In this document: in pieces, positions 1 to 7,393 of the stretch
How positions within the stretch are numbered: position 1 is the first letter of the stretch
How the letters are laid out: each line of letters starts with the position of its first letter
Assembly (NCBI GenBank): GCA_002437405.1
Contig: DJPO01000118.1
Span: 222 to 10,954 of the forward strand
Source: Opitutia bacterium UBA6410
GTDB taxonomy: Bacteria; Verrucomicrobiota; Verrucomicrobiia; Opitutales; Intestinicryptomonadaceae
Direction: 5' to 3'
Length of the DNA stretch: 10,733 bases
Notes under the pieces: model-generated
What the model was told of the DNA's origin: nothing
Databases searched by the model: none
What the model saw: only the letters and a program-made list of their open reading frames with translations
Program-made: the position numbers and the translations under genes

Positions 1-48
1 ACGTACCCATTGCAGTTTCTTCCCCGAAACGCCGTATCAACGGTGATT
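1..48. other. window edge downstream of the helicase gene
   Basis: Short stretch after the helicase stop codon. I see no terminator hairpin, coding start or repeat in it. Confidence 0.5.
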
Positions 49-2202
49 TCACGCGCCCTCTACCACATACAGACTGGGATCAACCCCCGCTAAGAAGCGG
101 CTGGGCTCGCGCATCTCGTAGTTTCCGGCGATTACACTCACCCGCGGATACGATATTACCAAATAATCCATCGCCCTTGTCGCCGCCACATAAAACAACC
201 TTCGCTCCTCCTCGACGTCCCCCTCGTCTATGCTTCTTTTCGTCGGGAATAACCCGTCCGCCGCACTTATCAAAAACACTACTGGGAACTCAAGACCCTT
301 CGCTTGGTGAACCGTCATCAACCTCACTCTGTCCGCCGACTCCCCGTTGTTCCCTGTCTCCGCTTCCGATATTTCGAGCGTTACATTCGCCAGAAAATCC
401 TCGAAGTCCGAAAAACGCGACGCATACTCATACAGCGAATCGAAATCCTGACACCTGTCCTCCCAATCCTCGTAGACCGTCTTCATCGCCGACACATACC
501 AGCCCGAACACGCAAGCTTTATCGCGTCCTGCGGGGTCGATACCGCCGCAACTTCTGGCTCGGCGGCTGCGGCTTCGGCGGCACTCGCGGCGGGCAATTC
601 GGATTTTTTCTCCTGCGAATTTGGCTGCCCTCCCAACATTTGCTCGAAAAAGTCGGCTTGCGTCGCCCTCTGGGGCTGTTCCGCCTGCGCGCCGCCCTGC
701 CCCGCGCCCGAAGCGTCGGCATTCTTCCGCATATTATCCAACATCTTCGAAATTTTCAGAATGTCAGCCGCTACCTCTTCGAACATTTTGCGGGCGGACG
801 TCGGGACTTTCGAAATCGTATCGGAGTGCGCCAGCGCCTCGACTTCGCCAATCTTGCGCTTTTTGGCGACTTCCTCCATTCTGAAGAAGATTTTTTTGAC
901 GGTTTTTTCGCCGACTTTCGGAAGGAATTTCATAAACCGCCCGAACGACACCGAATCCTTCGGGTTCGCCGCGAATTTTATCTGGGCGATTACGTCCTTT
1001 ACATGCGCCTGCTCGAAAAACTTCAAGCCGCTTGTCATCGCAAATGGAATCGTGCGCTGCTGGAGCTGCAACTGCATGTCCATCGCCTGAAAGTGCGAGC
1101 GGTACAAAACGGCGATGTCGGAGTACGAGCACCTTTCGGCGGCGACGAGCTCTGAGATTGCGTCGCACACGCGCTTTGCCTGCGAGACGGAATCCATCGC
1201 GCGGATAATGTACGGTTTTTCGTAGCCCTCGCGCGCGGGGAGGAGCGTCTTGCGGTAGGCTTCGTCGGAATCCATTTCCGCGAGAATCGAGTTCGCGAAT
1301 TTTAGAATTTGCGGGGTGCTCCTGTAATTGCGCTCGATTTTGTAGATGTGGGCGGCGGGGTAGCGTTCGCGGAAGTCGAGGATATTTTCGATTTCCGCGC
1401 CGCGCCACGAATATATGCACTGGGCGTCGTCGCCGACCGCGCTGATTCTGCCGTGGGAGGCGAGCAAATCGAGAATGTCGGACTGCAACTTGTTGGTGTC
1501 CTGATACTCGTCCACGAGAATGTTTTTGAAGCGCGACGAATATTTTTGGAGGATTTCGGGATTGTCGCGCAGCAGGTTGTACCAAAGCTCGAGCAGGTCG
1601 TCGAAGTCGCAGGCATTGGCGGCGCGCTTTTTGTCGGCGTAGTATTCGGCGATTTCTTCAATGTCGGAATACGGGGATTCGAGCCACGCGAAACGCTCGG
1701 CCATAGCGTCGCGGATTTCCAGACGCGTGTTGCGCGCGTAGCTTATTATTTCGCGCAAAAGCTTGGCTTTGGGGTTGTCCTTGTCGGCGAAATAATTCGG
1801 GAAGATGTCTGTCACCGCCTCCTTCAGAAGCCTTTCGGAGTCCTCGGAATCGAGTATCGTGAAGTTGGGGGAAAGCCCCGCCGCCTGCGCCTCTATCCTC
1901 AAAAACCTGTTGCCTATGGAGTGGAACGTCCCGCCCCAGAACTCGGACGGCGCGCGCCCCGTCAGCTGGTAGATGCGCTCGAGCATCTGGTTTGCCGCCT
2001 TGTTCGTGAAGGTCAGCAGCATAATTTCGCGCGGGGAAAGACCGCATTCGGAAATCAGCCACGCCACGCGGTATGTGAGCGTACGCGTCTTGCCCGACCC
2101 CGCCCCCGCGAGCACGAGCGCGGGTCTGTCGCACGGCGAAGTGACCGCCGCGAGCTGGTCGGGGTTTAGCTGTTTTTCAAAATCTATGTCGAGTCTGCCC
2201 AC
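49..2202 (-). CDS. UvrD/PcrA/Rep-type superfamily 1A ATP-dependent DNA helicase
   Basis: This is a 3'-5' SF1A helicase of the kind that works in nucleotide excision repair, mismatch repair and fork maintenance in the cytoplasm. All core motifs are visible. Numbered from a GTG start at 2202 (717 aa), they are a Q motif (LNPDQ) near residue 12, Walker A AGAGSGKT at 32-39, Walker B DEYQD at 231-235, motif III GDDAQCIYSWRG at 257-268, motif IV ERNYRST at 290-296, motif V TVHQAKGLE at about 630-638, and motif VI RRLFYVAATRA at about 667-677. The frame stays open upstream to an ATG at 2334, but that extension is basic, lies inside aroQ and has no family character, so I chose GTG 2202. No clear Shine-Dalgarno sequence precedes it. 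Between the 2B region and motif V is a low-complexity Ala/Gln/Glu stretch (about 496-558). The chain ends about 12 residues after the PSRFL motif, so the long PcrA/UvrD C-terminal tail is absent. I cannot separate uvrD from pcrA or rep. Confidence 0.95.
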   Translation of the reverse strand: MGRLDIDFEKQLNPDQLAAVTSPCDRPALVLAGAGSGKTRTLTYRVAWLISECGLSPREIMLLTFTNKAANQMLERIYQLTGRAPSEFWGGTFHSIGNRFLRIEAQAAGLSPNFTILDSEDSERLLKEAVTDIFPNYFADKDNPKAKLLREIISYARNTRLEIRDAMAERFAWLESPYSDIEEIAEYYADKKRAANACDFDDLLELWYNLLRDNPEILQKYSSRFKNILVDEYQDTNKLQSDILDLLASHGRISAVGDDAQCIYSWRGAEIENILDFRERYPAAHIYKIERNYRSTPQILKFANSILAEMDSDEAYRKTLLPAREGYEKPYIIRAMDSVSQAKRVCDAISELVAAERCSYSDIAVLYRSHFQAMDMQLQLQQRTIPFAMTSGLKFFEQAHVKDVIAQIKFAANPKDSVSFGRFMKFLPKVGEKTVKKIFFRMEEVAKKRKIGEVEALAHSDTISKVPTSARKMFEEVAADILKISKMLDNMRKNADASGAGQGGAQAEQPQRATQADFFEQMLGGQPNSQEKKSELPAASAAEAAAAEPEVAAVSTPQDAIKLACSGWYVSAMKTVYEDWEDRCQDFDSLYEYASRFSDFEDFLANVTLEISEAETGNNGESADRVRLMTVHQAKGLEFPVVFLISAADGLFPTKRSIDEGDVEEERRLFYVAATRAMDYLVISYPRVSVIAGNYEMREPSRFLAGVDPSLYVVEGA

Positions 2203-2215
2203 GGTAAAACATACG

Positions 2216-2237
2216 GCGGGCGGCAAAAACCGCCCGC
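2216..2237 (-). other. GC-rich hairpin in the uvrD-like leader
   Basis: A perfect 8-bp inverted repeat (GCGGGCGG / CCGCCCGC) with a 6-nt loop lies between the aroQ stop codon and the GTG start of the helicase, ending 13 nt before that start. No strong T-run follows it on the minus strand, so it is a poor intrinsic terminator. It could be a weak attenuator or a structure limiting ribosome access. The stem is seen directly; the role is unproven. Confidence 0.4.
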
Positions 2238-2255
2238 GCCTTCGGGATAAAAAAA

Positions 2256-2693
2256 CTATTCGGGCAACTGGGCGAGAAATTCCAAGGCGGCGCGGTAGCC
2301 GAACACGCCAAGACCTATCACGCTGCCCGCGCAAACGGGGGCGACGAGCGACTTGTGGCGGAACTCCTCGCGCTTGGCGACGTTCGAAATGTGCACTTCG
2401 ACAAACGTCATTCCCGAGCCCGCGATGCAGTCGCGCAGAGCGACGCTCGTGTGGGTGAACGCTCCGGGGTTGATTATCGAGTATTTGACGCCCGAATCGG
2501 CGAGCTCGTAGATTTTATCGACAATCTCCCCCTCGTGGTTCGACTGGAAATCGACGATTTCCGCGCCGAGCGAAGCGGCGGACTTGCGGAGGTCGGCGAC
2601 GATGTCCGCGAGGGTCGTACTCCCGTAGATTTGCGGTTCGCGCTTGCCGAGCCTGTCGAGGTTTACTCCGTTGATTAGGGCGATTTTTCTCAT
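2256..2693 (-). CDS. aroQ: 3-dehydroquinate dehydratase, type II
   Basis: It catalyses the third step of the shikimate pathway, trans-dehydration of 3-dehydroquinate to 3-dehydroshikimate, as a cytoplasmic dodecamer of flavodoxin-like subunits. The 145-aa length matches the family. Family signatures run end to end: NGVNLDRLGKREPQIYG at residues 8-24 with the loop Arg18 and catalytic Tyr23, FQSNHEGE at 49-56, INPGAFTHTSVALRD at 74-88 with substrate-binding Asn75 and His81, and EVHISNVAKREEFRH at 99-113 with catalytic His101 and Arg112. The first motif has Val10 where most members have Pro, a mild variation. The ATG at 2693 fits the family N-terminus exactly, although no strong Shine-Dalgarno is visible in the AT-rich leader. 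It lies 45 bp after nif3 and 53 bp before the helicase, all on one strand, so co-transcription is possible. It ends in TAG. Confidence 0.97.
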   Translation of the reverse strand: MRKIALINGVNLDRLGKREPQIYGSTTLADIVADLRKSAASLGAEIVDFQSNHEGEIVDKIYELADSGVKYSIINPGAFTHTSVALRDCIAGSGMTFVEVHISNVAKREEFRHKSLVAPVCAGSVIGLGVFGYRAALEFLAQLPE

Positions 2694-2738
2694 AATAAAA
2701 AAAGTTAAAATTTGTATGTACTAAATGGAAGCAAAAAA

Positions 2739-3515
2739 TCACAGGGGATTGCGCATTTCTATGAAATTACACCTCAGCCCGAACTTTTCGGCGACAAGCT
2801 CCCCGAGCGCCATTACCCCGAAACGCTCGGTCGCGTAATGCCCGCACGGATAGAGGTTGAGGTTTTGCTCCTGCGCAGTCGTGAAATGGTATTGGGAGAG
2901 TTCTCCGCAAACGAGGGTGTCCGCGCCGATTTGCGAAAGCTGCGGTATGCAGTCGCCGCTTCCGCCCGAGCAGATTCCCACGACTTTCGGCTCGCGCGAG
3001 CCGAAGCGGATTGCCTTGAAAGTGTCGGGGAAAAGCGCGGAGAGCCTGCGCTCGAGCTCGTCGCGTCCGCCCTTTGGCGCGGCTGCGGCGACCCCGATTT
3101 CCGAGCCGTGGAAGTCGAAGCACTTCGAAATCACCTTGAGCCCCAGCGCCTTTGCCAGCAGCGCGTTGTTGCCGATTTTCGGGTGCGCGTCGAGCGGCAG
3201 GTGGCTGGAGTAGACCGCCATATCGGAATCGACGAGGGTTTTTATTTTGTCGTGGTTCGCGCCGACAAAGGGAATCGGCGGATTCCAGAACATTCCGTGG
3301 TGGACAATCAGCAGATTCGCGCCCATATGCGCGGCGAGCTTGATTTCCCCAAGCCCCGCGTCGACGGCGGTTGCAATCAGCCCGACCTTCCCGCTGTTGG
3401 CGCATTGAAGACCGTTTTTCGCGCCGTCGTAGTCGTTAAAGTCGGCGGCGGAGAGGTATTCGTCCATAAATGCGACGATTTCGTCAAGTTCGGGGGCGCG
3501 TTTTGTCTTTTTCAT
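2739..3515 (-). CDS. Nif3-like dinuclear metal center protein (YbgI/YqfO family)
   Basis: This is a member of the NIF3 family, formerly labelled GTP cyclohydrolase I type 2. These proteins form hexameric toroids with a two-metal centre, and their in vivo substrate is poorly defined. The expected metal ligands are all present, numbered from the chosen start (258 aa): HHG with His72 and His73, SHLPLD with Asp109, and GHYATERFG with His226 and Glu230. The early NGLQ motif is also there. The length matches the short E. coli YbgI-like form, so the extra PII-like insert domain of some homologs is absent. The frame is open to an ATG at 3566, but that overlaps the ThiF-like stop codon. The ATG at 3515 has an AAGGAA Shine-Dalgarno 5 nt upstream and is the better start. 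Confidence 0.93.
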   Translation of the reverse strand: MKKTKRAPELDEIVAFMDEYLSAADFNDYDGAKNGLQCANSGKVGLIATAVDAGLGEIKLAAHMGANLLIVHHGMFWNPPIPFVGANHDKIKTLVDSDMAVYSSHLPLDAHPKIGNNALLAKALGLKVISKCFDFHGSEIGVAAAAPKGGRDELERRLSALFPDTFKAIRFGSREPKVVGICSGGSGDCIPQLSQIGADTLVCGELSQYHFTTAQEQNLNLYPCGHYATERFGVMALGELVAEKFGLRCNFIEMRNPL

Positions 3516-3532
3516 TCGATTCCTTTTTGAAT

Positions 3533-3562
3533 ATATTAAAACGTCCTGCGGAAAAATTTCAA
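3533..3562 (-). promoter_or_regulatory. candidate sigma-70-type promoter for the nif3-like gene
   Basis: On the minus strand a TTGAAA box overlaps the stop codon of the ThiF-like gene. It is followed after 17-18 nt by TTAATA/TAATAT, about 18 nt before the nif3 ATG. Both boxes resemble the sigma-70 consensus, but the predicted leader is only about 11 nt, just room for the AAGGAA ribosome site. It would allow nif3 and the genes after it to be expressed apart from the HAD-thiS-thiF operon. This is pattern recognition only. Confidence 0.35.
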
Positions 3563-4263
3563 GCAAGCAGATTGAATTTGCGCAAAACGCCCGTGCGGAA
3601 GTCGAAAATCCTGAAGACGCCCGCTTCGAGCGGCGACACGCCCGCCAAGTGCGCGATTGCCGCCCCCGCCGCCCAGACGCCGCTAAGGTGCGCCGCCGCG
3701 GGGAAAATCGGCAGCCCGCGCGATTTTTCCGACGCCGCCGTCGAGTCCGTCCCGACGTATTTGTCGAAATAAAACCCGCCGCCCAAAACCATCATCTGCG
3801 AGACGTATCCGCCCGCCGACGCCAGAATCTCGAGCCGCCCGACGCGCGAGCAAACCTCGGAAACCGCCGTGCGCGATGCAAACGAGTCCGTCGCGTCTAT
3901 GCACAAATCCGCCCGCTCTATCAGCGATTCGAATTTTCCGCAAACGCCGAACTGTTCGTCGAAAAACGAAATTTCGCAGTCGGGGTTGAGCGCGGAAAGC
4001 CGCGCCGCAGCCGCCCGCGCCTTCGACTGCCCGACCTGCGCGGCGTCGTAGAGAGTCTGGCGGTGGAGATTGGAGAGCGAGACTACGTCGCAGTCGACAA
4101 GCGCAATGCGCCCGATTCCCGACGCCGCAAGCAGCGGCAGCGCGCCGCTACCGACGCCGCCCGCGCCGACCACGACAACCGACGAATCCGCCAGCAGCTT
4201 TTGCCCGACTTCGCCGAAGCCCGCCAGCGCAATCTGCCGCGCGTATTTTTCGAAAGTTTCCAC
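3559..4263 (-). CDS. ThiF/MoeB/HesA-family E1-like adenylyltransferase
   Basis: This Rossmann-fold enzyme family adenylates the C-terminal Gly-Gly of a ubiquitin-like sulfur carrier, here most likely the adjacent ThiS. From the GTG start at 4263 (234 aa) it shows KYARQIAL near residue 7, the nucleotide loop GAGGVGS at 33-39, VDCD at 56-59, SNLHRQ at 64-69, the conserved Lys81, and the IDATD segment at 122-126. Notable absences are the paired CxxC zinc ligands and the C-terminal transfer cysteine of classical ThiF/MoeB. The five cysteines (58, 96, 108, 121, 138) are isolated and sit elsewhere. An open extension to an ATG at 4374 overlaps thiS antiparallel to no known motif and is basic, so it was discarded. 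The GTG lies 2 nt after the thiS stop codon, with a G-rich stretch just upstream, which suggests translational coupling. It could be a thiF of thiamine synthesis, a MoeB-like protein or a TcdA relative; SNLHRQ and the thiS neighbour favour the first. Confidence 0.85.
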   Translation of the reverse strand: METFEKYARQIALAGFGEVGQKLLADSSVVVVGAGGVGSGALPLLAASGIGRIALVDCDVVSLSNLHRQTLYDAAQVGQSKARAAAARLSALNPDCEISFFDEQFGVCGKFESLIERADLCIDATDSFASRTAVSEVCSRVGRLEILASAGGYVSQMMVLGGGFYFDKYVGTDSTAASEKSRGLPIFPAAAHLSGVWAAGAAIAHLAGVSPLEAGVFRIFDFRTGVLRKFNLLA

Positions 4264-4265
4264 AA

Positions 4266-4475
4266 TTAGCCCCCCGCGACGATTTCCATTACCTCCAAAA
4301 CGTCGCCGTCGCGCAGTTTTACGGGCGCGAACTGTTCGTAGCGCATCGCCGCGCCGTTGTATTCCACAACGCACCTGCGCGGGTTTGCGCCGAGCTTTTC
4401 GATGAATTCGGCAACCGTTTGCGAGTCGTCCGCCGCATATTCCGCCGAATTTGCCTTTATTTTTATTTCAGCCAT
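4266..4475 (-). CDS. thiS: Sulfur carrier protein ThiS
   Basis: This is a 69-aa beta-grasp (ubiquitin-like) protein ending in the required ...VAGG. In the family the terminal glycine is adenylated by ThiF and converted to a thiocarboxylate that donates sulfur for the thiamine thiazole. The start MAEIKIKAN, the QTVAEFIEKLG helix, the VVEYNGAAM strand and the acidic KLRDGDVLEVMEIVAGG end are all typical of ThiS rather than MoaD. The reading frame is open upstream to 4616, inside the HAD gene, but those residues are unlike ThiS, so the ATG at 4475 is chosen. That ATG lies 4 nt after the HAD stop codon, and the stop is 2 nt before the E1-like gene, so the three form a tight operon. No separate strong Shine-Dalgarno is seen, consistent with coupling. 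Confidence 0.92.
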   Translation of the reverse strand: MAEIKIKANSAEYAADDSQTVAEFIEKLGANPRRCVVEYNGAAMRYEQFAPVKLRDGDVLEVMEIVAGG

Positions 4476-4479
4476 ATTG

Positions 4480-5130
4480 TCAGAAATTTTTTGAGTTGAA
4501 AAATTCGCGAAGTTCCTCGGGATTTTCGAAGACGGGGACGCCCGATTTCTCGAGCCTGCGCCGCGACGTGTGCCCGCACGCAACCAGCGCGCAGCCCGCG
4601 CCCATCGAGTCGGCAACCTCCTTGTCGTGCGGAGTGTCGCCGACCATCAGAACCGTCGACGAAGGCACGCCGAGGGCTGCGATGTGCCGCCTGCCAAGCT
4701 CGATTTTCGAGCCCGCGTCGATGTTGTCCAGCCCGTCCACGCGCGTAAAATAGCGCGTCAGTCCGTAGTGTTCGACAGCCCCGCGCAGCAATCCGCTCTC
4801 GTAGGCGGAAAGCACGCTCTGGGTCGTCCCGCGCCCCGCAAAGTCCGCTACGGCGTCGGCGAGCCCCTTTGTGAGCGGGCAGTCGAAACGCCGCGGCGTG
4901 TACAGCTCGACAAACCGCCTACCTATCGCGCGGAAGTCGAATTTCGAGAAATCGAAGCCCATCTGCTCGTAAAAGTCCTTCACGGGGATTCTGAAGTTTT
5001 CGATATAGTCGGACTTCGTTATCGGCGCGAGCGAGCACTCCGCGCGAATCTCGTTGAACACTTCGACTCCGAGCGAAACGTCGTCGATTATCGTCCCGTT
5101 AAAATCCCAGATTATGTGCCTGAATTTCAT
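4480..5130 (-). CDS. HAD-superfamily hydrolase (phosphoglycolate phosphatase-like)
   Basis: A 216-aa HAD subfamily IA-type phosphatase with a helical cap between motif I and motif II. Motif I is DFNGT with nucleophile Asp9, motif II is Ser108 in VLSAYE, motif III is Lys142 in GSKIELG, and motif IV is GDTPHDKEVADSMG with Asp165 and Asp169. Motif I carries Asn11 where most phosphatases have the acid/base Asp of DxD. This DxN form occurs in some family members as far as I recall, but the substrate cannot be predicted. The protein is probably cytoplasmic, since no signal peptide or membrane segment is visible. It is the first gene of the operon with thiS and the thiF-like gene; the stop codon is 4 nt before thiS. 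A role as a phosphatase linked to thiamine or vitamin metabolism is possible from context only. Confidence 0.88.
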   Translation of the reverse strand: MKFRHIIWDFNGTIIDDVSLGVEVFNEIRAECSLAPITKSDYIENFRIPVKDFYEQMGFDFSKFDFRAIGRRFVELYTPRRFDCPLTKGLADAVADFAGRGTTQSVLSAYESGLLRGAVEHYGLTRYFTRVDGLDNIDAGSKIELGRRHIAALGVPSSTVLMVGDTPHDKEVADSMGAGCALVACGHTSRRRLEKSGVPVFENPEELREFFNSKNF

Positions 5131-5202
5131 TTTTTCCCGAAAAAAGCTTCTCCCGCGTTAAAAAAACGTCGATAATTTGCCCGAAATCGAAAAAAGACGC
5201 AA
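5131..5202. promoter_or_regulatory. divergent intergenic region with candidate promoter for the dehydrogenase
   Basis: This 72-bp stretch separates the minus-strand HAD operon from the plus-strand dehydrogenase and must hold the start signals for at least one of them. On the plus strand GATAAT at 5171-5176 resembles a -10 box, with a weak TTCTCC 17 nt upstream (5148-5153). A convincing box pair for the minus strand was not found. No operator-like inverted repeat is obvious. Confidence 0.3.
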
Positions 5203-6168
5203 ATGAAATCATTGAAAATCGCAATATTGGACGGCTACACCTCGACTATGGGGCAACTGGACTGGCGCGCGCTCGAAAAATTCGGGACGGTCGAAGCATA
5301 CGACAGGACGGGCAAAGACAAAATCGCCGAACGCGCGGCTGGCGCGCAAGTCGTGCTCACAAACAAAGTGCCGATGTTCGCAGAGCAAATCGACGCCCTG
5401 CCCGATTTGAAGTATATCGGGGTGCTCGCAACAGGCTACAACAACGTCGATTTGGCGGCGGCGAAAAAGCGTGGGATTGCCGTGACGAACATCGCGGGAT
5501 ACAGTACCGACAGCGTCGCGCAAATGGTCTTCGCGCACATTCTGAACTTCGCGGAGAAAGTCGAACAACACGCGCAGTCGGTCGAGGCGGGCGACTGGGC
5601 GAAATCGAAGGATATTTGCTACTGCCTTTCGCCGCTCTCGGAACTCGCAAACAAAACGCTCGGGATTTTCGGGTACGGGACAATCGGCAGAAAAGTCGCG
5701 CAAATCGGCGCGGCGTTCGGAATGAAAATCATAGCCCACTCCCCGAGCCGCAAGGCGGGCACGTCGGACGCTCTCGCCGACTTCGTGGAGCGCGACGAAC
5801 TCTTCGAAAAATCCGACATCATTTCCCTGAACTGCATTTTAAACGACGCCACAAAGGAAATTATCCGCGCCGAAAACATCGCCAAATGCAGGCGCGGCGC
5901 GTGGATAATCAACACGGGGCGCGGCGGGCTGATAAACGAACGCGACTTGGCGGACGCGCTGGAGTCGGGGCAAATCGGCGCGGCGGGGCTTGACGTTCTT
6001 TCGGTCGAGCCGCCCGTAAACGGCAATCCGCTAATCGGCGCGAAGAACTGCCGAATCACCCCGCACATAGCGTGGACGACAAAAGAGGCGCGCGAACGCC
6101 TGATACAAATAGCCGCCGACAACCTGCAATCGTGGCTAAACGGCGGAGACAAAAACAGAATCGTTTAG
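5203..6168 (+). CDS. NAD-dependent D-2-hydroxyacid dehydrogenase (glycerate dehydrogenase-like)
   Basis: A 321-aa enzyme of the D-isomer-specific 2-hydroxyacid dehydrogenase family. It reduces a 2-keto acid such as hydroxypyruvate to the D-hydroxy acid using NAD(P)H. The N-terminal catalytic half contains LKYIGVLATGYNNVDL at 69-84 and TNIAGYSTDSVAQ at 95-107. The nucleotide-binding domain contains GYGTIG at 157-162. The catalytic triad is Arg240 (NTGRGGLINE), Glu269 (SVEPP) and His288 (ITPHIAW). The GYNNVD and SVEPP context resembles hydroxypyruvate reductase/glycerate dehydrogenase (HprA) more than SerA or LdhA, but substrate is inferred. It is cytoplasmic and is the only plus-strand gene. 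It starts at ATG 5203 after an A-rich, weakly Shine-Dalgarno-like leader and ends in TAG, followed by a strong terminator. Confidence 0.93.
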   Translation: MKSLKIAILDGYTSTMGQLDWRALEKFGTVEAYDRTGKDKIAERAAGAQVVLTNKVPMFAEQIDALPDLKYIGVLATGYNNVDLAAAKKRGIAVTNIAGYSTDSVAQMVFAHILNFAEKVEQHAQSVEAGDWAKSKDICYCLSPLSELANKTLGIFGYGTIGRKVAQIGAAFGMKIIAHSPSRKAGTSDALADFVERDELFEKSDIISLNCILNDATKEIIRAENIAKCRRGAWIINTGRGGLINERDLADALESGQIGAAGLDVLSVEPPVNGNPLIGAKNCRITPHIAWTTKEARERLIQIAADNLQSWLNGGDKNRIV

Positions 6169-6192
6169 CCTTAAATTGCGCAACAAATCCGA

Positions 6193-6222
6193 AAAAAAAA
6201 GCCCCAAGCGGGGCTTTTTTTT
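6193..6222. terminator. bidirectional rho-independent terminator
   Basis: A GCCCC / GGGGC stem with a 4-nt loop is flanked by an 8-9 A run and an 8 T run that extend the pairing. It lies 24 bp after the dehydrogenase stop codon. Because the A-run becomes a T-run on the minus strand, it can also end transcription of the convergent glycoside hydrolase gene, which stops at 6275. Confidence 0.9.
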
Positions 6223-6274
6223 GCAATAAATTTTGGGAATTTTTCCGCAAAACCAACACATTCGGAGGGACGCG

Positions 6275-7357
6275 TCAATTTTCGCGGATTAGCAAAAACG
6301 CCCTGCGCGCTTTCAAGTCCGCGCCGTCGCCGCCCGCGTATTTCGACTCGCCGAACATATCGCGCCAATCGCCTTTCGGGAGGGCGTCGATATGCGAATC
6401 CTTCGACGGGAAGAACCCGATAAAGCGGCTGTCGGCATAGACTGCGCAGCCCTCGGGCGCGGGAAGAAACGCTTTGGATTGTGCGATTATTTCGCGGTAA
6501 GTCTTCGTGTCCAAAATCGGGAGCGAAACAAAATAATTGACCCGCCCGCCGTGCGAATTTTTCGCAACCGCCCCAGCTCCGTCCGCGAACCTTGCGAGAA
6601 TTTCCGCCCCGCCGTCCGCGGAAACCGAAAAGAGCGGATATGGTTTTTCGGGGTTCGGCGACGGCTGGAAAAACTCTTCGGTTGCGCCGCCGACAAATTT
6701 TTTTGTAAAAGTTCTTTTATTGTCGCCGAAAACAACGGTTTCGGTGGGGGCGGTCTTTCTTTCGGAAAGTTCGAAGCCCGTGATTTTCGCACAGTGGCGG
6801 GGATTGTAGGAATCTCCCCAGACGGCGGGCGCGTAGTGCCAAACCAGCACTGCGTCCTTGCGCAACTTCGGCGCGATTTCCGCCCACTGCCCATCCGTAA
6901 TGCGGAATGTGTTCATAAAAAACACCGCCCTGTATTTCGAAAGGTCGATATTCTTCAAATCCGAAAGCCGATAATGGTCTACGGGTGCGCCAGCCATTCT
7001 TATGTTCTGGACGGAGGCTTTCAGAATGTCCCTGTGCAAGAGCCAGTGCGGTTTTGCGTAGTAAAAACTTTCGGAGTCCGAAACAATTAAAACTTCGGAG
7101 ACCGATTCCGCCTTCCGCCCGCGCAATATTTTGCCCGCGACTTCGTTTTCCCTAATCGTCTGCAAAATTTCGGGGGAATCCAGCCAGCCGCCGCCCAAGT
7201 CCATATACCAATATCCCGACTGCGACTGCATGCAACTTGCGAACTCGCGCCTTAAAACCGTACGGGTATCGTCTATGCTTTTCGACGGACTCCACGCAAT
7301 GGTGTGCGGCGGCGGGTCGATTTCCGAAACGAAAAGTTTTTTGAGGTTGACCGACAT
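6275..7357 (-). pseudogene. C-terminal fragment of the GH42-like gene (nucleophile Glu and GATase-like domain)
   Basis: This is the same frame as the middle fragment, beyond the TAG; the first ATG after the stop is at 7357. It opens with LKKLFVSEID, where the Glu is the presumed nucleophile, then SIDDTRTVLRREF and the strand GYWYMDLGGGWLDSP. A GATase-like trimerisation domain follows: VLIVSDSESFYY, KYRAVFFMNTFRITDGQWAEI, cited as the FFMNTF strand plus helix, and VLVWHYAPAV. The end, with VNYFVSLPILD and an Asp/Gly-rich tail, is typical of this architecture. It ends in TGA at 6275, 53 bp from the shared terminator. Confidence 0.72.
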
Positions 7358-7393
7358 CGGCGGGCATTGCAGCGAACCCGCCGTGTTTGCGGC

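Noticed and set aside
304..2169. Plus-strand frames of 283 and 286 codons antisense to the helicase
   Set aside because: They show no family motifs and have Arg/Val-rich composition typical of the reverse strand of a GC-rich gene.
2203..2334. 44-residue N-terminal extension of the UvrD-like helicase
   Set aside because: It overlaps the aroQ coding sequence, is Arg-rich and has no helicase motif; the family N-terminus begins near LNPDQ.
5203..6168. Calling the dehydrogenase D-lactate dehydrogenase or SerA
   Set aside because: There is no ACT domain, and the length and the GYNNVD and SVEPP contexts fit hydroxypyruvate/glycerate dehydrogenases better; substrate remains unproven.
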